This document shows, piece by piece, positions 26,297 to 37,363 of a stretch of 64,000 nt of DNA. Location: the NCBI RefSeq assembly GCF_014647755.1, contig NZ_BMPU01000001.1:744001-808000 (forward strand), read 5' to 3'. The translations under genes were made by a program, and so were the position numbers. Below the pieces are notes generated by a model. The model did no database searches. It saw only the letters and a list, made by a program, of their open reading frames with translations, and had not been told where the DNA came from. Each line of letters starts with the position of its first letter. Within the stretch, counting starts at the first letter, position 1. Source of the stretch: Porphyromonas pasteri (lineage in GTDB: Bacteria > Bacteroidota > Bacteroidia > Bacteroidales > Porphyromonadaceae).

Positions 26297-27214
26297 ATGA
26301 AGAAGCTATTTCTCCCCCTTGCAGCCCTCGCACTCACAGGGCTCACGGGTTGCGACGCTGATATAGACTCTGTACAACCCAGTCGGCAGGTCGTCGCGAG
26401 CACGACGGTCAGTAGCTTGCCTCGCCTCGACCGCTATATCCAGCAGGCCTTCGCGAAGAAGTACAATGTCGATATCGCCTACCGCTACGATGACAAGGTC
26501 ACGGACCGCCGCTACCTCCTCGCCCCAGTCAAGGAAGAGAAGGCGCTGGAGTACCTCAACCTCATCGACTATATGTTCTTCCAGGTCTACGAAGCCTCTA
26601 CTCCCGAGGGCTATCTACAGACCCACACGATCAAGTATCTGAATCTCTTCGGCTCCTCAGGCTACGCCATCGACCGCCGTATGGCTGGTGCAGCTCCACA
26701 GGGGATGATCTGGATCTACAACATCAATGAGCTGAATACGCAGTACACAGGTACCGTGCGCTCGGACTACATCAGCGTGCTCTTCCACGAGTCGGCTCAC
26801 ACGCTCCACGAAGAGCGAGCCTACCCACCTGAGTTCGACAAGCTCTCCGCTCTGGAGTATCAGAAGCAGGATGCCTTCAGCTACTGGTGGCGTACGGGGC
26901 AGAATGCGAGCTATGCGGGCTTCGTCAGTGACTATGCCAGCACCGATGCTGACGAAGACTTCGCCGAACTCTTCGCCTACTACATCCTCGACAGCGACAG
27001 CGAGTGGGCAGACCGTCTCAAGGGGGCCGAAGGCAAGAACCGCTCCGACGCCAAGTACACCGGTCGCGAGATCATCGAGAAGAAGGTGGCGATCATGAAG
27101 GAGTACCTCCGCTCCGAGTACTCCGCCGACCTCGACAAGATACGTGCCGAGGCCCAGAAGCGCCTCCCTCTGGTCGCATCAATGGACTTCACCAAATATC
27201 CTAACGGCTACTAA
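26297..27214 (+). CDS. Lipoprotein zinc metallopeptidase (peptidase Mx1-like)
   Basis: A 305-residue lipoprotein (lipobox GLTGC, Cys 19) with a gluzincin-type site: HESAH at about 164-168 in LFHESAHTLHEE, and a likely third ligand in DADEDFAELFAYY about 70 residues later. Such 'putative zinc-binding metallopeptidases' occur beside SusC/SusD genes in Bacteroidota and may process protein ligands for the transporter. Gaps are 13 bases upstream and 2 downstream, so co-transcription is very likely. Substrate unknown. Confidence 0.85.
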   Translation: MKKLFLPLAALALTGLTGCDADIDSVQPSRQVVASTTVSSLPRLDRYIQQAFAKKYNVDIAYRYDDKVTDRRYLLAPVKEEKALEYLNLIDYMFFQVYEASTPEGYLQTHTIKYLNLFGSSGYAIDRRMAGAAPQGMIWIYNINELNTQYTGTVRSDYISVLFHESAHTLHEERAYPPEFDKLSALEYQKQDAFSYWWRTGQNASYAGFVSDYASTDADEDFAELFAYYILDSDSEWADRLKGAEGKNRSDAKYTGREIIEKKVAIMKEYLRSEYSADLDKIRAEAQKRLPLVASMDFTKYPNGY

Positions 27215-27216
27215 CT

Positions 27217-28479
27217 ATGCGCTACTACCATATCTTGGCCTTAGGCCTCTTCACGCTCTTCACATCCTGCCGGATGTACGAGGACATGCCCAGTGGTGAT
27301 AACTACGTCTCGACAGCTATCGCCAAGGACACCCAGAGCCTACGTCAGCTCCTACGCTCCAGTGAGCATGGCTGGATGCTGACGCTCGTCCCTGGGACGG
27401 GGCAATACGGTGGGCTCAACCTCAGCCTCAAGTTCACCTCCGACAACGAGGTCACGATCTTCTCCGAAGAGTCGCAGACTCCTGCTACCTCCAGCTACCA
27501 CTTCTCTCAGAATGGTGGGGTACGCTTGACCTTCGACACCTTCAATGAGGCTCTGCACCAGTATTCCAATCCTCAGTGGGGGATCCCTGTAGCTTACGAT
27601 GGCGACTTCGACTTCACGGTCCTACGCGTCAGCGAAGATGGGCGGACGATCACCCTACGCGGTGGACATACGCAGGGAGAGATGCAGCTGACGCGCGTCG
27701 ATGAGAATCCTAATAGCTACTTCACCAAGATCACCGAGAGCCAGCAGGCTCTGAAGGGCAAGGCACTTGCTCCTCTTCAGCTCGGTGGCAAGGAGGTCGC
27801 TGTATCGATCTTCGGCTTTGCACGCCAGCTCTGGGTACGCTATGACAATGAGCAGAAGCTGCTACCCTTCGCCTTCACAGACAAGGGGCTACGCCTGCTG
27901 ACGCCCTTCACCATCGGCTCAGACACCCTCCGTACACTGGAGCTCAATGCCGACAAGACGGCTGTCACGACACAGGATGGTAAGCAGACCTCCAGCCTCT
28001 ACACAGGGACGTATGACCTCTCGGAGCAGTACACCATCCTCTCCTATGCGAGCTCGGCGACGGCAGGTACTGATGCACTGAACCTCTTCACGCAAGTGCA
28101 GGAGACGCAGCAGGGTGACGTATACCCTGGTAGCTTCGGCACGGACGTGTACTTCGGTCGCACGAGTGCCATGATGCCGAAGATCTCGCTCTTCTTCCAG
28201 ATCACCTACTGGCTGGATAAGAGCTGGGGTAGCTACTACATGGACTTCACGTCGATCTACGGACAGCCCTCGCAGTTCCACACGACGCGCATCATCCAGA
28301 AGGATATCTCTTGGCTCTTCGGTCACCGCGCCTTCGACTGGTACTTGCAGTCTGTCACGAGACACTCGCCCTATTCCATCGAGCCGATCTCGGGTGATGC
28401 AGACCATGTACGCATCAGCTCGGTAGCCTCACCCTCGACCTACTGGATGCAAGCAAGTATCCCCACGCCCCACTACTAA
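27217..28479 (+). CDS. DUF4302 lipoprotein
   Basis: A 420-residue lipoprotein (lipobox LFTSC, Cys 18). The N-terminal region with TQSLRQLLRSSEHGWMLTLV and GGLNLSLKFTSDNEVTI fits DUF4302, a family found almost only in SusC/SusD loci of this type. Function is unknown; it may be an extra surface subunit of the uptake complex. It starts two bases after the metallopeptidase stop and is the last gene of the operon, followed by a terminator. Confidence 0.82.
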   Translation: MRYYHILALGLFTLFTSCRMYEDMPSGDNYVSTAIAKDTQSLRQLLRSSEHGWMLTLVPGTGQYGGLNLSLKFTSDNEVTIFSEESQTPATSSYHFSQNGGVRLTFDTFNEALHQYSNPQWGIPVAYDGDFDFTVLRVSEDGRTITLRGGHTQGEMQLTRVDENPNSYFTKITESQQALKGKALAPLQLGGKEVAVSIFGFARQLWVRYDNEQKLLPFAFTDKGLRLLTPFTIGSDTLRTLELNADKTAVTTQDGKQTSSLYTGTYDLSEQYTILSYASSATAGTDALNLFTQVQETQQGDVYPGSFGTDVYFGRTSAMMPKISLFFQITYWLDKSWGSYYMDFTSIYGQPSQFHTTRIIQKDISWLFGHRAFDWYLQSVTRHSPYSIEPISGDADHVRISSVASPSTYWMQASIPTPHY

Positions 28480-28506
28480 TCAGTAGAGACGCATTCACAT
28501 AAGAAG

Positions 28507-28542
28507 CTGAGGCGGTGCCCCATACATGGGGCACCGCCTCAG
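28507..28542. terminator. Bidirectional terminator between the DUF4302 and DUF1266 genes
   Basis: Arms CTGAGGCGGTGCCCC and GGGGCACCGCCTCAG with a 6-base loop, then TGCTTTTA on the + strand. A near-identical copy lies at 29401-29436 because the DUF1266 unit, including its 3' flank, was duplicated. Confidence 0.88.
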
Positions 28543-28566
28543 TGCTTTTAGAGAGTTGGGGACGGA

Positions 28567-29181
28567 CTACTTGAAGGGCACAACCTTGTAGATCGAAGCT
28601 TTATTCTCAAGAAGGTCTTTAACCCCCTTCTCTATATCTTCTGCAGTACCATATGTATCTTCGGGATTCCAATCCTTACAGCCAGCGAGGAAGTCATCGA
28701 AGTAAGCATTCCAGTCTGCATACTTGGCCTGTGCCAGAGGTACGAGCGAAGAGATGTAAGCATCGACTTCTTCGCGGGTCGTGTAGCCAGCACGCAGACC
28801 TGCCCATGCGATATAGACGCCACGCCCCCAGTCCCAAGCCTTGTGTTCACCTTCTGAAGATTTAAGGGTATCCAGCAGCTCCTTAAGGCCTACGCTATCG
28901 GTGACCCCCCAATCTTTGCGTAGCATCGTGACGACAGAGTCGACACTTTGACCTTTATAGGGGTTGATAAAGTATTCCTTATAGCCTTCAAGCTTGCTGA
29001 GAGCCTCACTCTTAATCTGCGCATCGAAAGCATCTACACCATCGTGATCACTATAGAAGTACACACCGCCCAGCAGCGTGGGACGCAGTGCATCGTAATC
29101 AGCCGTGTTGTCAACGCATGAAGCGAGGGCACAGACTGCGGCTACAGCCAAGAGGGCTGCCCTGAAGAAATTCTTGAGCAT
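28567..29181 (-). CDS. DUF1266-domain lipoprotein, tandem copy 1
   Basis: A 204-residue lipoprotein (MLKNFFRAALLAVAAV, lipobox ALASC). The second half, HKAWDWGRGVYIAWAGLRAG through YADWNAYFDDFLAG, matches the DUF1266 pattern of an AWD-R motif followed by a W-rich helix. No catalytic role is known. An ATG two codons upstream (29187) is possible, but the paralogue supports 29181. It is downstream of copy 2 on the minus strand. A -7 box (TAACTTTG, 29253-29246) precedes it, so it can be transcribed separately. Confidence 0.8.
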   Translation of the reverse strand: MLKNFFRAALLAVAAVCALASCVDNTADYDALRPTLLGGVYFYSDHDGVDAFDAQIKSEALSKLEGYKEYFINPYKGQSVDSVVTMLRKDWGVTDSVGLKELLDTLKSSEGEHKAWDWGRGVYIAWAGLRAGYTTREEVDAYISSLVPLAQAKYADWNAYFDDFLAGCKDWNPEDTYGTAEDIEKGVKDLLENKASIYKVVPFK

Positions 29182-29400
29182 ATGCAAAATAGTATAAGTG
29201 TTGTTTTGTCTATCTCGACTATTGAAATAGTTCTATACGAAGGAACAAAGTTAATACTAACAACGGCACTTAGATATTTCTCTTCTCTGGAGGGCAGGCT
29301 TGAGGGCGAACACATAGAGTTCTATTCCTTGTGATCAAGGAGACGCCCAGCATCGGCCTGCTCCCTACTTGGATGAGTAGAGATGCATTCACATAAGAAG

Positions 29401-29436
29401 CTGAGGCGGTGCCCCTTGCGTGGGGCACCGCCTCAG
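29401..29436. terminator. Terminator between the two DUF1266 copies
   Basis: Arms CTGAGGCGGTGCCCC and GGGGCACCGCCTCAG, loop TTGCGT. Duplicate of the hairpin at 28507-28542. Confidence 0.85.
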
Positions 29437-29460
29437 TGCTTTTAGAGCGACAGGAAAGGA

Positions 29461-30075
29461 CTACTTGAAGGGCACGACCTTGTAGATCGAAGCTTCATTA
29501 TCGAGAAGATCCTTGACAATCTCTTCAAATTCTGCTGCGCCACCGTATTCATCCTGGGGATCCCAAGCCTTACGACCAGCGAGGAAGTCGTTGAAGTAAG
29601 CATTCCAGTCTGCATACTTCGCCTGTGCAAGGGGTACAAGAGAGGCGTTGTAAGCATCGACTTCTTCACGAGTAATAAAGCCTGCACGCAGACCAGCCCA
29701 TGCGATGTTTACGCCACGAGCCCAGTCCCAAGCCTTGTGCTCACCTTCGCCAGACTTCAGCTTTTCGAGCTGTTCCTTGAGACCAGCACCATCGGTGATC
29801 TCCCAGTCGTTGCTCAGCATCGTGGTGACATTACCGACACTCTCGTTTTCGTAAGGATTGAGGAAAAGCTCCTTGTAGCCTTCGGTCTTGCTAACAGCAG
29901 CGCTCTTGAGCTGTGCATCTACAGCGTCTACACCACCGTAACCACGATAGAAGTAAACACCGCCCAGCAGCGTGGGACGCAGTGCATCGTAATCAGCCGT
30001 TTTGTCACCGCATGAAGCGAGACCACAGACAGCGGCTACAGCCAGGAGGGCTGCCTTGAAGAAATTCTTGAGCAT
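29461..30075 (-). CDS. DUF1266-domain lipoprotein, tandem copy 2
   Basis: A 204-residue lipoprotein, same length as copy 1, with lipobox GLASC and the same domain (HKAWDWARGVNIAWAGLRAG, YADWNAYFNDFLAG). Changes cluster in the middle third (residues about 45-105) and near the C-terminus, while the signal peptide and the DNTADYDALRP-type opening are nearly unchanged. The gene upstream on the same strand is the ABC-F ATPase. Confidence 0.8.
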   Translation of the reverse strand: MLKNFFKAALLAVAAVCGLASCGDKTADYDALRPTLLGGVYFYRGYGGVDAVDAQLKSAAVSKTEGYKELFLNPYENESVGNVTTMLSNDWEITDGAGLKEQLEKLKSGEGEHKAWDWARGVNIAWAGLRAGFITREEVDAYNASLVPLAQAKYADWNAYFNDFLAGRKAWDPQDEYGGAAEFEEIVKDLLDNEASIYKVVPFK

Positions 30076-30240
30076 ATGAAAATGGTATAAGTGTTGTTCT
30101 GGCTATCTCCACTGTGGAAATAGCTCTATACAAAGGAACGAAATTAACACCAATAACGAGGCCTCATAGATAACATTTCCTAACGCCATCGTATGGAGGG
30201 GAAGTAGGAGAGGCACAATATGATGCCACCCACATACAGC

Positions 30241-30276
30241 GCAGCCGAGAAGCGCACTGATGGGCTTCTCGGCTGC
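30241..30276. terminator. Hairpin downstream of the ABC-F gene
   Basis: Arms GCAGCCGAGAAGC and GCTTCTCGGCTGC. The minus-strand tail is not U-rich, so termination efficiency is uncertain. Confidence 0.6.
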
Positions 30277-30308
30277 ATTGTTTAGTTAGTCCGGCTCTGT
30301 CTACGAGC

Positions 30309-32226
<1,918 letters not shown>

Positions 32227-32466
32227 AAGCCCTGCGCCTTATCGCGAGTATTTCTCTTATCCAGCGGAGAGAAAAGTGTCCTACTCATGAAGAAAAAAGC
32301 GCCTTCACGTAGTGGTATTCTTCTATCTATGCACGTAGTCTTAAAGACCAGGCACGTAAATCCAAATATCCACGTACGTAGATATTAGAGCCACGTACGT
32401 AGTCCAAACTTATCTGCTACTCGTCCACAACTTTTATCCATACGCGGAGCAACAACCCAATATAGG
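32227..32466 (+). repeat. Dispersed composite repeat core, copy B (5'-truncated)
   Basis: Matches copy A from its GCCTTATCGCG segment to the end, including CTTAAAGACCAGGCACGT, two CACGTACGTAG palindromes and CGGAGCAACAACCCAATATAGG-type junction. The first ~100 bases of the full core are absent. Same orientation as all other copies. Confidence 0.85.
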
Positions 32467-32532
32467 ATGAGGGTATGAACCTATACTGATCTGTGCGACG
32501 ACCATATAGATTGACTCAGCGAGCAATATAGG
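32457..32532. repeat. Phased palindrome array, right flank of composite B (4 units)
   Basis: Units begin at 32457, 32480, 32502 and 32523 (spacings 23, 22, 21): CCAATATAGG, CCTATACTGA, CCATATAGA-like and GCAATATAGG. The first unit is also the end of core copy B. More decayed than the arrays at 13.5-13.9 kb. Confidence 0.65.
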
Positions 32533-32630
32533 TTGGCCCCGCCCGTCACATACATCAGTATCCTCCCTGCTGTGAGGGGAGGCTATCAGTCGAAGGAGCA
32601 CAGGCCACTCAGTGCTACATGATAATGTAG

Positions 32631-32638
32631 TACCTTTG
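32631..32638 (+). promoter_or_regulatory. -7 box (TACCTTTG) upstream of the tamB-like gene
   Basis: TACCTTTG, 94 bases before the ATG at 32733. No TTG at the usual -33 distance. Confidence 0.5.
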
Positions 32639-32732
32639 CAGGCACGACCCGAAGTACGGGGAGCGTTATACGAAAGGAGGGCGCTGGGCGCTCCATCGAC
32701 ACAATATAAGAGCAAGTCAAGGATCGTAAGGC

Positions 32733-35700
32733 ATGCGCCATTGGCAGGTCAATCGTCATTTCCTCAAGGTACTGAAGGTAGTAGCATGGATAGCTGCTAC
32801 CCTCTTCGTCTTGCTCTATCTCCTCCCTCTCGGACTCTTCCGCATCCCTGCTGTACAGAAGGAAGCTGCCAGCCGTGTAGCAGGCCTGCTCACCGAAATC
32901 TTTGACAGCCCCGTACAGCTGGAGCGTGTCGAGCTTATGTCCTGGACGAATATCGAGGCGCATCGCGTCATCGTCCTTGACACCGCAGGGCGTCGTATGC
33001 TCACCGCAGACCGCCTCATCGGCGGGATCTCCCTGAGCGACCTCATCACTCAGCAGGAGGTACGCATCACCTCTGCCCGACTCTTCGAGGCGGATCTCCG
33101 GCTCATCCGTGACCCGAAGACAGGACGACTGAATATCCAGCACACCATCGACCACCTCTCCAAGCCCAAGAGCTCGAGCAAGTCGATCCCCGTAGACATC
33201 AATAGCATCATCATACGTGATATGCGTCTCTCCCTCAGCGAAGCCGAGCGAGAGCGTCTCGTCATCAACAAGCTCTCGACCCGTGTCCGCCGTCTGCGCT
33301 TCTCTAAGGGCTATATCGGTGGTGCCATCGACGAGCTGAGCTTCACCACCGATAAGGGCTTCACCCTCTCCTCGCTCACAGGACAAGGAGAGCTACAGGG
33401 CAGCCTCCTCACCCTATCCAATCTCCAGCTTCGCCTACCGAAGAGCTCGCTCTCCATCCCGCTGGCTCGTCTTGAGACGCAGCGCAAGGGGCTTGCACTC
33501 CTCGAGGAGCTGGAGCTGGGCGACACGCAGCTCACGCTCTCTGACCTCAGCATCCTCTCCCCCGCCCTCAAGGATCGCAACGAGCAGGCGACCCTGCAGG
33601 CGACCTATTGCCGCGAAGGGCTTGCAGCCGGACGTGCGAACTTCTCCCTACGCCTCCCCCGTCACATCATCCTCGAAGGTGGTGGTCGTGTCACATGGGA
33701 CAGCGCAGGCGAGGTCACCAGCATCTCGACGGACATCACCGATGCCGAGGTAAGCTCTGCTGTCGTCGGCTTCATACGCCCTCACCTCCCCGCCTCTTCC
33801 CTCCCCCTCATTGAGCGTCTCAGCCGCCTGCAGAGCATCCGTCATGCGGGGAAGACGCAGTTCGTCCCTGGGAAGTCCTTCTCAGGAAAGGGCTACATCG
33901 CCTCAGCACAAGGACGCTGGGACTATGATCTCACGGGAAGCCTTGAAGGCAAGAGCCTGCGCAAGCTCACGGGGAAGGCCTCGACCCAAGGCTTCGACCT
34001 CACCCCTATCATCGGCGATCTGGCACCCGTAGGCTCGGTAGCTACGACTATTGACCTCGATGCTACGAGTAGCACCGGCACCCTTGAGGACTGGCAGGGC
34101 ACGCTACAGATGGCACTCCCTTCGGTCACCTACCGCGGGCAGACCCTCCGTGGCACACAGCTCGCCGTCACCCCCGTCGGTGCACGTCGTCATAAGGTGC
34201 ACCTCGAGGTCGATGACCCTGCGGCCTCCCTCGCTCTCGACGGGGTAGCGACTTTCTCGGGCCGTGCCCTGCATGCCGTAGAGGCAGATCTCCAGGTGCG
34301 CCACCTGCAGACCGACCTCTTCGGGCTCAATCCCAACAGCCCCCGTCAGACGCTCTCGCTCACGGGGCGCTTCAATATGGATGAGCTGAACATCGACCGC
34401 GGGCAGGGACGTCTCGCTATCGATCATATCTCGCTGACCTCACCACAGCGCACCCTCTCACTGGATGAGCTGAACATCCTCTTCTCGGGCAACCCCGAGG
34501 AGACGCGTATGATTTACCTCCGCTCGCCCTACCTCTCGGCGACCCTACGTGGGCACTATGTGCTGAGTGCGCTGATCCCTGACCTACGTCGCACGCTCTA
34601 TCATCACTTCCCCTCGCTCGACCTCGCTCAAAGAGGAGGCGCGCGTAGCAGCGAGATCTCAGGTACAGACTTCGACCTCTCCCTCCAGCTGCACAAGATC
34701 CCCGAGGAGTGGCAGCAGGCTCTCAAGCTACCTATCGGCCTCGAGGAGGGTGCAGATGTACGTGCCTCCTATATCGGTGCGAGCCACTCGCTGGGTCTGC
34801 AAGCCTCCGTCCCCACCCTTCGTCTGCGTGGTCATGAGCTACGTGGAGCGGCTCTGAGCCTTGAGGACGGGGAATTCAAACTCACGGGTGAGGCACGTCT
34901 GGCAAGCGGCGCACAGATACAGGGCTTCGGCATGCTGACGAAGATCCTCACCGACAGCCTACACGTCCAGCTTGACCTGGGGCGTGAAGTCAAGAGTAAG
35001 CTCCACAATGGCGTCCTCAATATCGGTGCGTCCCTACACCAATACACACAGAGCGAGAACGGCCATCCAGCACTCGGCTTCGACGTCACGCTCGACCCCT
35101 CGACCATCCGTGTACACAGCGACACGTGGAGCGTCGCTCCCGCACACCTCTCCCTCCGAGGCAAGGAGCTTCGCGTCGAAGGTCTTGATCTGGCCTCCTC
35201 AGAGCGCCGCATCAGCATCAGCGGCGCACTCAGCCCCAATCCCGAGGAGCACCTCAATATCGCCCTCAAGAAGATCAACCTTCTCTACATCCTCGAGTCA
35301 GCAGGCGTGGGCTTCAATATGATCAACACCGACCTCACGGGCTCAGCTACGGCAAGCCTTCAGGGCGGGAAGATCATCGCTACGGCAGCTGTCACCTCGC
35401 CAGCACTTCATGTCAAGGGCGTCGACGTCGGCGCGCTGAAGGCTGACCTCACCTTCGACAGCGGTGTCGGAAATATCATGATCGATGGGGACGTCAACCA
35501 GAGCGAAGGTGGACACAGCTATGTCACGGGCTACATACGCCCAGCTGGTGGTGCAGGTATCGACCTTACGTTCGAGGCGGAGCGTCTGCGCGCCGACTTC
35601 ATGGGTAAGTTCATGGACACGCTCTTCGACCATGTACAAGGCCGTGCCACGGGTAAGGTACGCCTCTTCGGGGTCTTCGAAGAGGGCGTCACCGTAGAGG

Positions 35701-37223
35701 GCGAAGCCGACGTCGAAGATGGTAATATCGGTGTGCGCCTCCTCGGCACGAGCTACAGCTTCTCGCACCGCCTGACCTTTACCCCCACCTCGATCATCTT
35801 CTCTAAGATCCCGATGCGAGATGATGAGGGTCACACGGGTATCGTCGATGGGGTGATACGTCACCGCTTCTTCGATAACTTTGATCTTGACCTCACCGCC
35901 TCGGAGATGCGTGGAGTGAAGGTCCTGCAGACCGCTACGAAGCAGGCACTGCCTATCTATGGCACGGCCTACGGCACGGGTACGGCCCAGATGAAGGGTA
36001 AGCTCCCCAAGCTCCTTCTGGATGTGAACCTCCGCAGTGCCCCTGGTACGGACGTCGTACTCGACTTCAACAAGACGGACGTACGCAAGGACGAGCGTCT
36101 CTTCACCTACCGTCCTCTACGTCCTCTCTCTACGCAGGATAGCCTCGCCTTCGCAGACACCGTCGCACGCCCAGCCGTCGCAGCCGAGACGGAGGTCACG
36201 ATGCGTATGGCCCTTCACGTCACACCCGATGCACGTCTCTCACTGCGCCTCGGTAGTAGCCAGAGCATGCAGAACGATATCGTCACACGCTGCGAAGGGA
36301 ACCTGACGATCGAGATGCCCCACTCGGGTTCGCCCACGACCTATGGTAGCCTGACACTACGCGAAGGGCAGTACACCTTCAACTTCGAGCAGTTCGCCCG
36401 TAAGCGCTTCACCCTCAAGGAAGGTGGACGCCTTGACTTCCGTGGCGACCCCATGGCAGCTATCATTGACCTCAAGGCCGCCTACGATCTGACGGCGAAT
36501 ATCGCCGACATTGACGCAGGCCTCTCTGCCCTCGCTCAGCGTACCAGCATCCCCGTGAGCTGTACCGTCCAGCTCGGTGGAGTCATCACACGCCCAGACA
36601 TCAAGCTCGGCGTCGAGCTCCCTGGATCGGAGCCCGAGATCGAGCGCCGTATCCAGTCGCTCCTCACCTCGGAAGACGAGCGTAACCGCCAGTTCCTCTA
36701 CCTGATGACTCTCGGGAAGTTCTACACCACCGACACGAAGCAGGGCACGACGGCGGTCTCCAACAACCTCACCTCCTTCGCGACGACGACACTCTCCGAC
36801 CAGCTCTCTCGACTGCTCGGCAACTTCTCGAACGATATCCAGATCGGTGCAAACATCCGCACTGCCAATAGCGCGCTCGACAACACCGATATTGAGCTAC
36901 TCTTCTCGGGTAGCTGGCTGGATGACCGCCTCCTCATCAATGGGAACGTCGGCTACCACGACAACCCCTTCCTCTCCGGGAAGTACATCGGCGAATTTGA
37001 CCTCGAGTACAAGCTCAATGCTGCTGGTACACTCCGCCTCAAGGGCTACAGCCACTACAACAGTATGTACCAGTACGTGCGTCAGTCGCTGACGACACAG
37101 GGCCTTGGCTTTATGTTCCAGCGCCGCTTTGACTCGCTTCAGGAGCTCTTCTCACGTAGGAAGAAGAAGCCCCAGCCCGACAGCACGGCACGCCCTCAAG
37201 AGGCCGATAGTCTCCGCAAATAA
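32733..37223 (+). CDS. TamB-like (DUF490) envelope protein
   Basis: A 1496-residue AsmA/TamB-type protein that spans the periplasm as a long beta-structured groove; relatives move lipids or help outer-membrane protein assembly. It has an N-terminal membrane anchor at about 15-36 (VLKVVAWIAATLFVLLYLLP), an AsmA-like start (VAGLLTEIFDSPVQLERVEL), a long beta-repeat body, and a C-terminal TamB domain from about 1190 with YGSLTLREGQYTFNFEQFA and SDQLSRLLGNFSNDIQIGA near the end. Length fits Bacteroidota TamB proteins. Open frames on the opposite strand inside it are shadows. No tamA or tsaD neighbour is present. Confidence 0.88.
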   Translation: MRHWQVNRHFLKVLKVVAWIAATLFVLLYLLPLGLFRIPAVQKEAASRVAGLLTEIFDSPVQLERVELMSWTNIEAHRVIVLDTAGRRMLTADRLIGGISLSDLITQQEVRITSARLFEADLRLIRDPKTGRLNIQHTIDHLSKPKSSSKSIPVDINSIIIRDMRLSLSEAERERLVINKLSTRVRRLRFSKGYIGGAIDELSFTTDKGFTLSSLTGQGELQGSLLTLSNLQLRLPKSSLSIPLARLETQRKGLALLEELELGDTQLTLSDLSILSPALKDRNEQATLQATYCREGLAAGRANFSLRLPRHIILEGGGRVTWDSAGEVTSISTDITDAEVSSAVVGFIRPHLPASSLPLIERLSRLQSIRHAGKTQFVPGKSFSGKGYIASAQGRWDYDLTGSLEGKSLRKLTGKASTQGFDLTPIIGDLAPVGSVATTIDLDATSSTGTLEDWQGTLQMALPSVTYRGQTLRGTQLAVTPVGARRHKVHLEVDDPAASLALDGVATFSGRALHAVEADLQVRHLQTDLFGLNPNSPRQTLSLTGRFNMDELNIDRGQGRLAIDHISLTSPQRTLSLDELNILFSGNPEETRMIYLRSPYLSATLRGHYVLSALIPDLRRTLYHHFPSLDLAQRGGARSSEISGTDFDLSLQLHKIPEEWQQALKLPIGLEEGADVRASYIGASHSLGLQASVPTLRLRGHELRGAALSLEDGEFKLTGEARLASGAQIQGFGMLTKILTDSLHVQLDLGREVKSKLHNGVLNIGASLHQYTQSENGHPALGFDVTLDPSTIRVHSDTWSVAPAHLSLRGKELRVEGLDLASSERRISISGALSPNPEEHLNIALKKINLLYILESAGVGFNMINTDLTGSATASLQGGKIIATAAVTSPALHVKGVDVGALKADLTFDSGVGNIMIDGDVNQSEGGHSYVTGYIRPAGGAGIDLTFEAERLRADFMGKFMDTLFDHVQGRATGKVRLFGVFEEGVTVEGEADVEDGNIGVRLLGTSYSFSHRLTFTPTSIIFSKIPMRDDEGHTGIVDGVIRHRFFDNFDLDLTASEMRGVKVLQTATKQALPIYGTAYGTGTAQMKGKLPKLLLDVNLRSAPGTDVVLDFNKTDVRKDERLFTYRPLRPLSTQDSLAFADTVARPAVAAETEVTMRMALHVTPDARLSLRLGSSQSMQNDIVTRCEGNLTIEMPHSGSPTTYGSLTLREGQYTFNFEQFARKRFTLKEGGRLDFRGDPMAAIIDLKAAYDLTANIADIDAGLSALAQRTSIPVSCTVQLGGVITRPDIKLGVELPGSEPEIERRIQSLLTSEDERNRQFLYLMTLGKFYTTDTKQGTTAVSNNLTSFATTTLSDQLSRLLGNFSNDIQIGANIRTANSALDNTDIELLFSGSWLDDRLLINGNVGYHDNPFLSGKYIGEFDLEYKLNAAGTLRLKGYSHYNSMYQYVRQSLTTQGLGFMFQRRFDSLQELFSRRKKKPQPDSTARPQEADSLRK

Positions 37224-37287
37224 GACCGCCGCCACCCTACTCCCAGCACACGCCGTGGGAGCAAGAGATGTATGCGCCCTTTCCCCC

Positions 37288-37318
37288 TTGGCAATCGCAG
37301 AGAAAAGGCGTACATTTG
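37288..37318 (+). promoter_or_regulatory. Promoter of mdh (TTG-N20-TACATTTG)
   Basis: TTG at 37288-37290, 20-base spacer, TACATTTG at 37311-37318. Predicted leader about 40 nt before the mdh ATG. Confidence 0.75.
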
Positions 37319-37363
37319 TGAGACAAGAGAAACCCTCAACCAAATCATAAATATCCAATAGTT

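Larger units (their letters stand above)
28482..30165. repeat. Tandem duplication of an 894-bp unit (DUF1266 lipoprotein gene plus flanks)
   Basis: The sequence from 28482 recurs offset by 894 bases: terminator hairpin (28507/29401), stop codon (28567/29461), start (29181/30075) and upstream leader all keep this offset. The copies have diverged in sequence but not in length. Confidence 0.85.
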
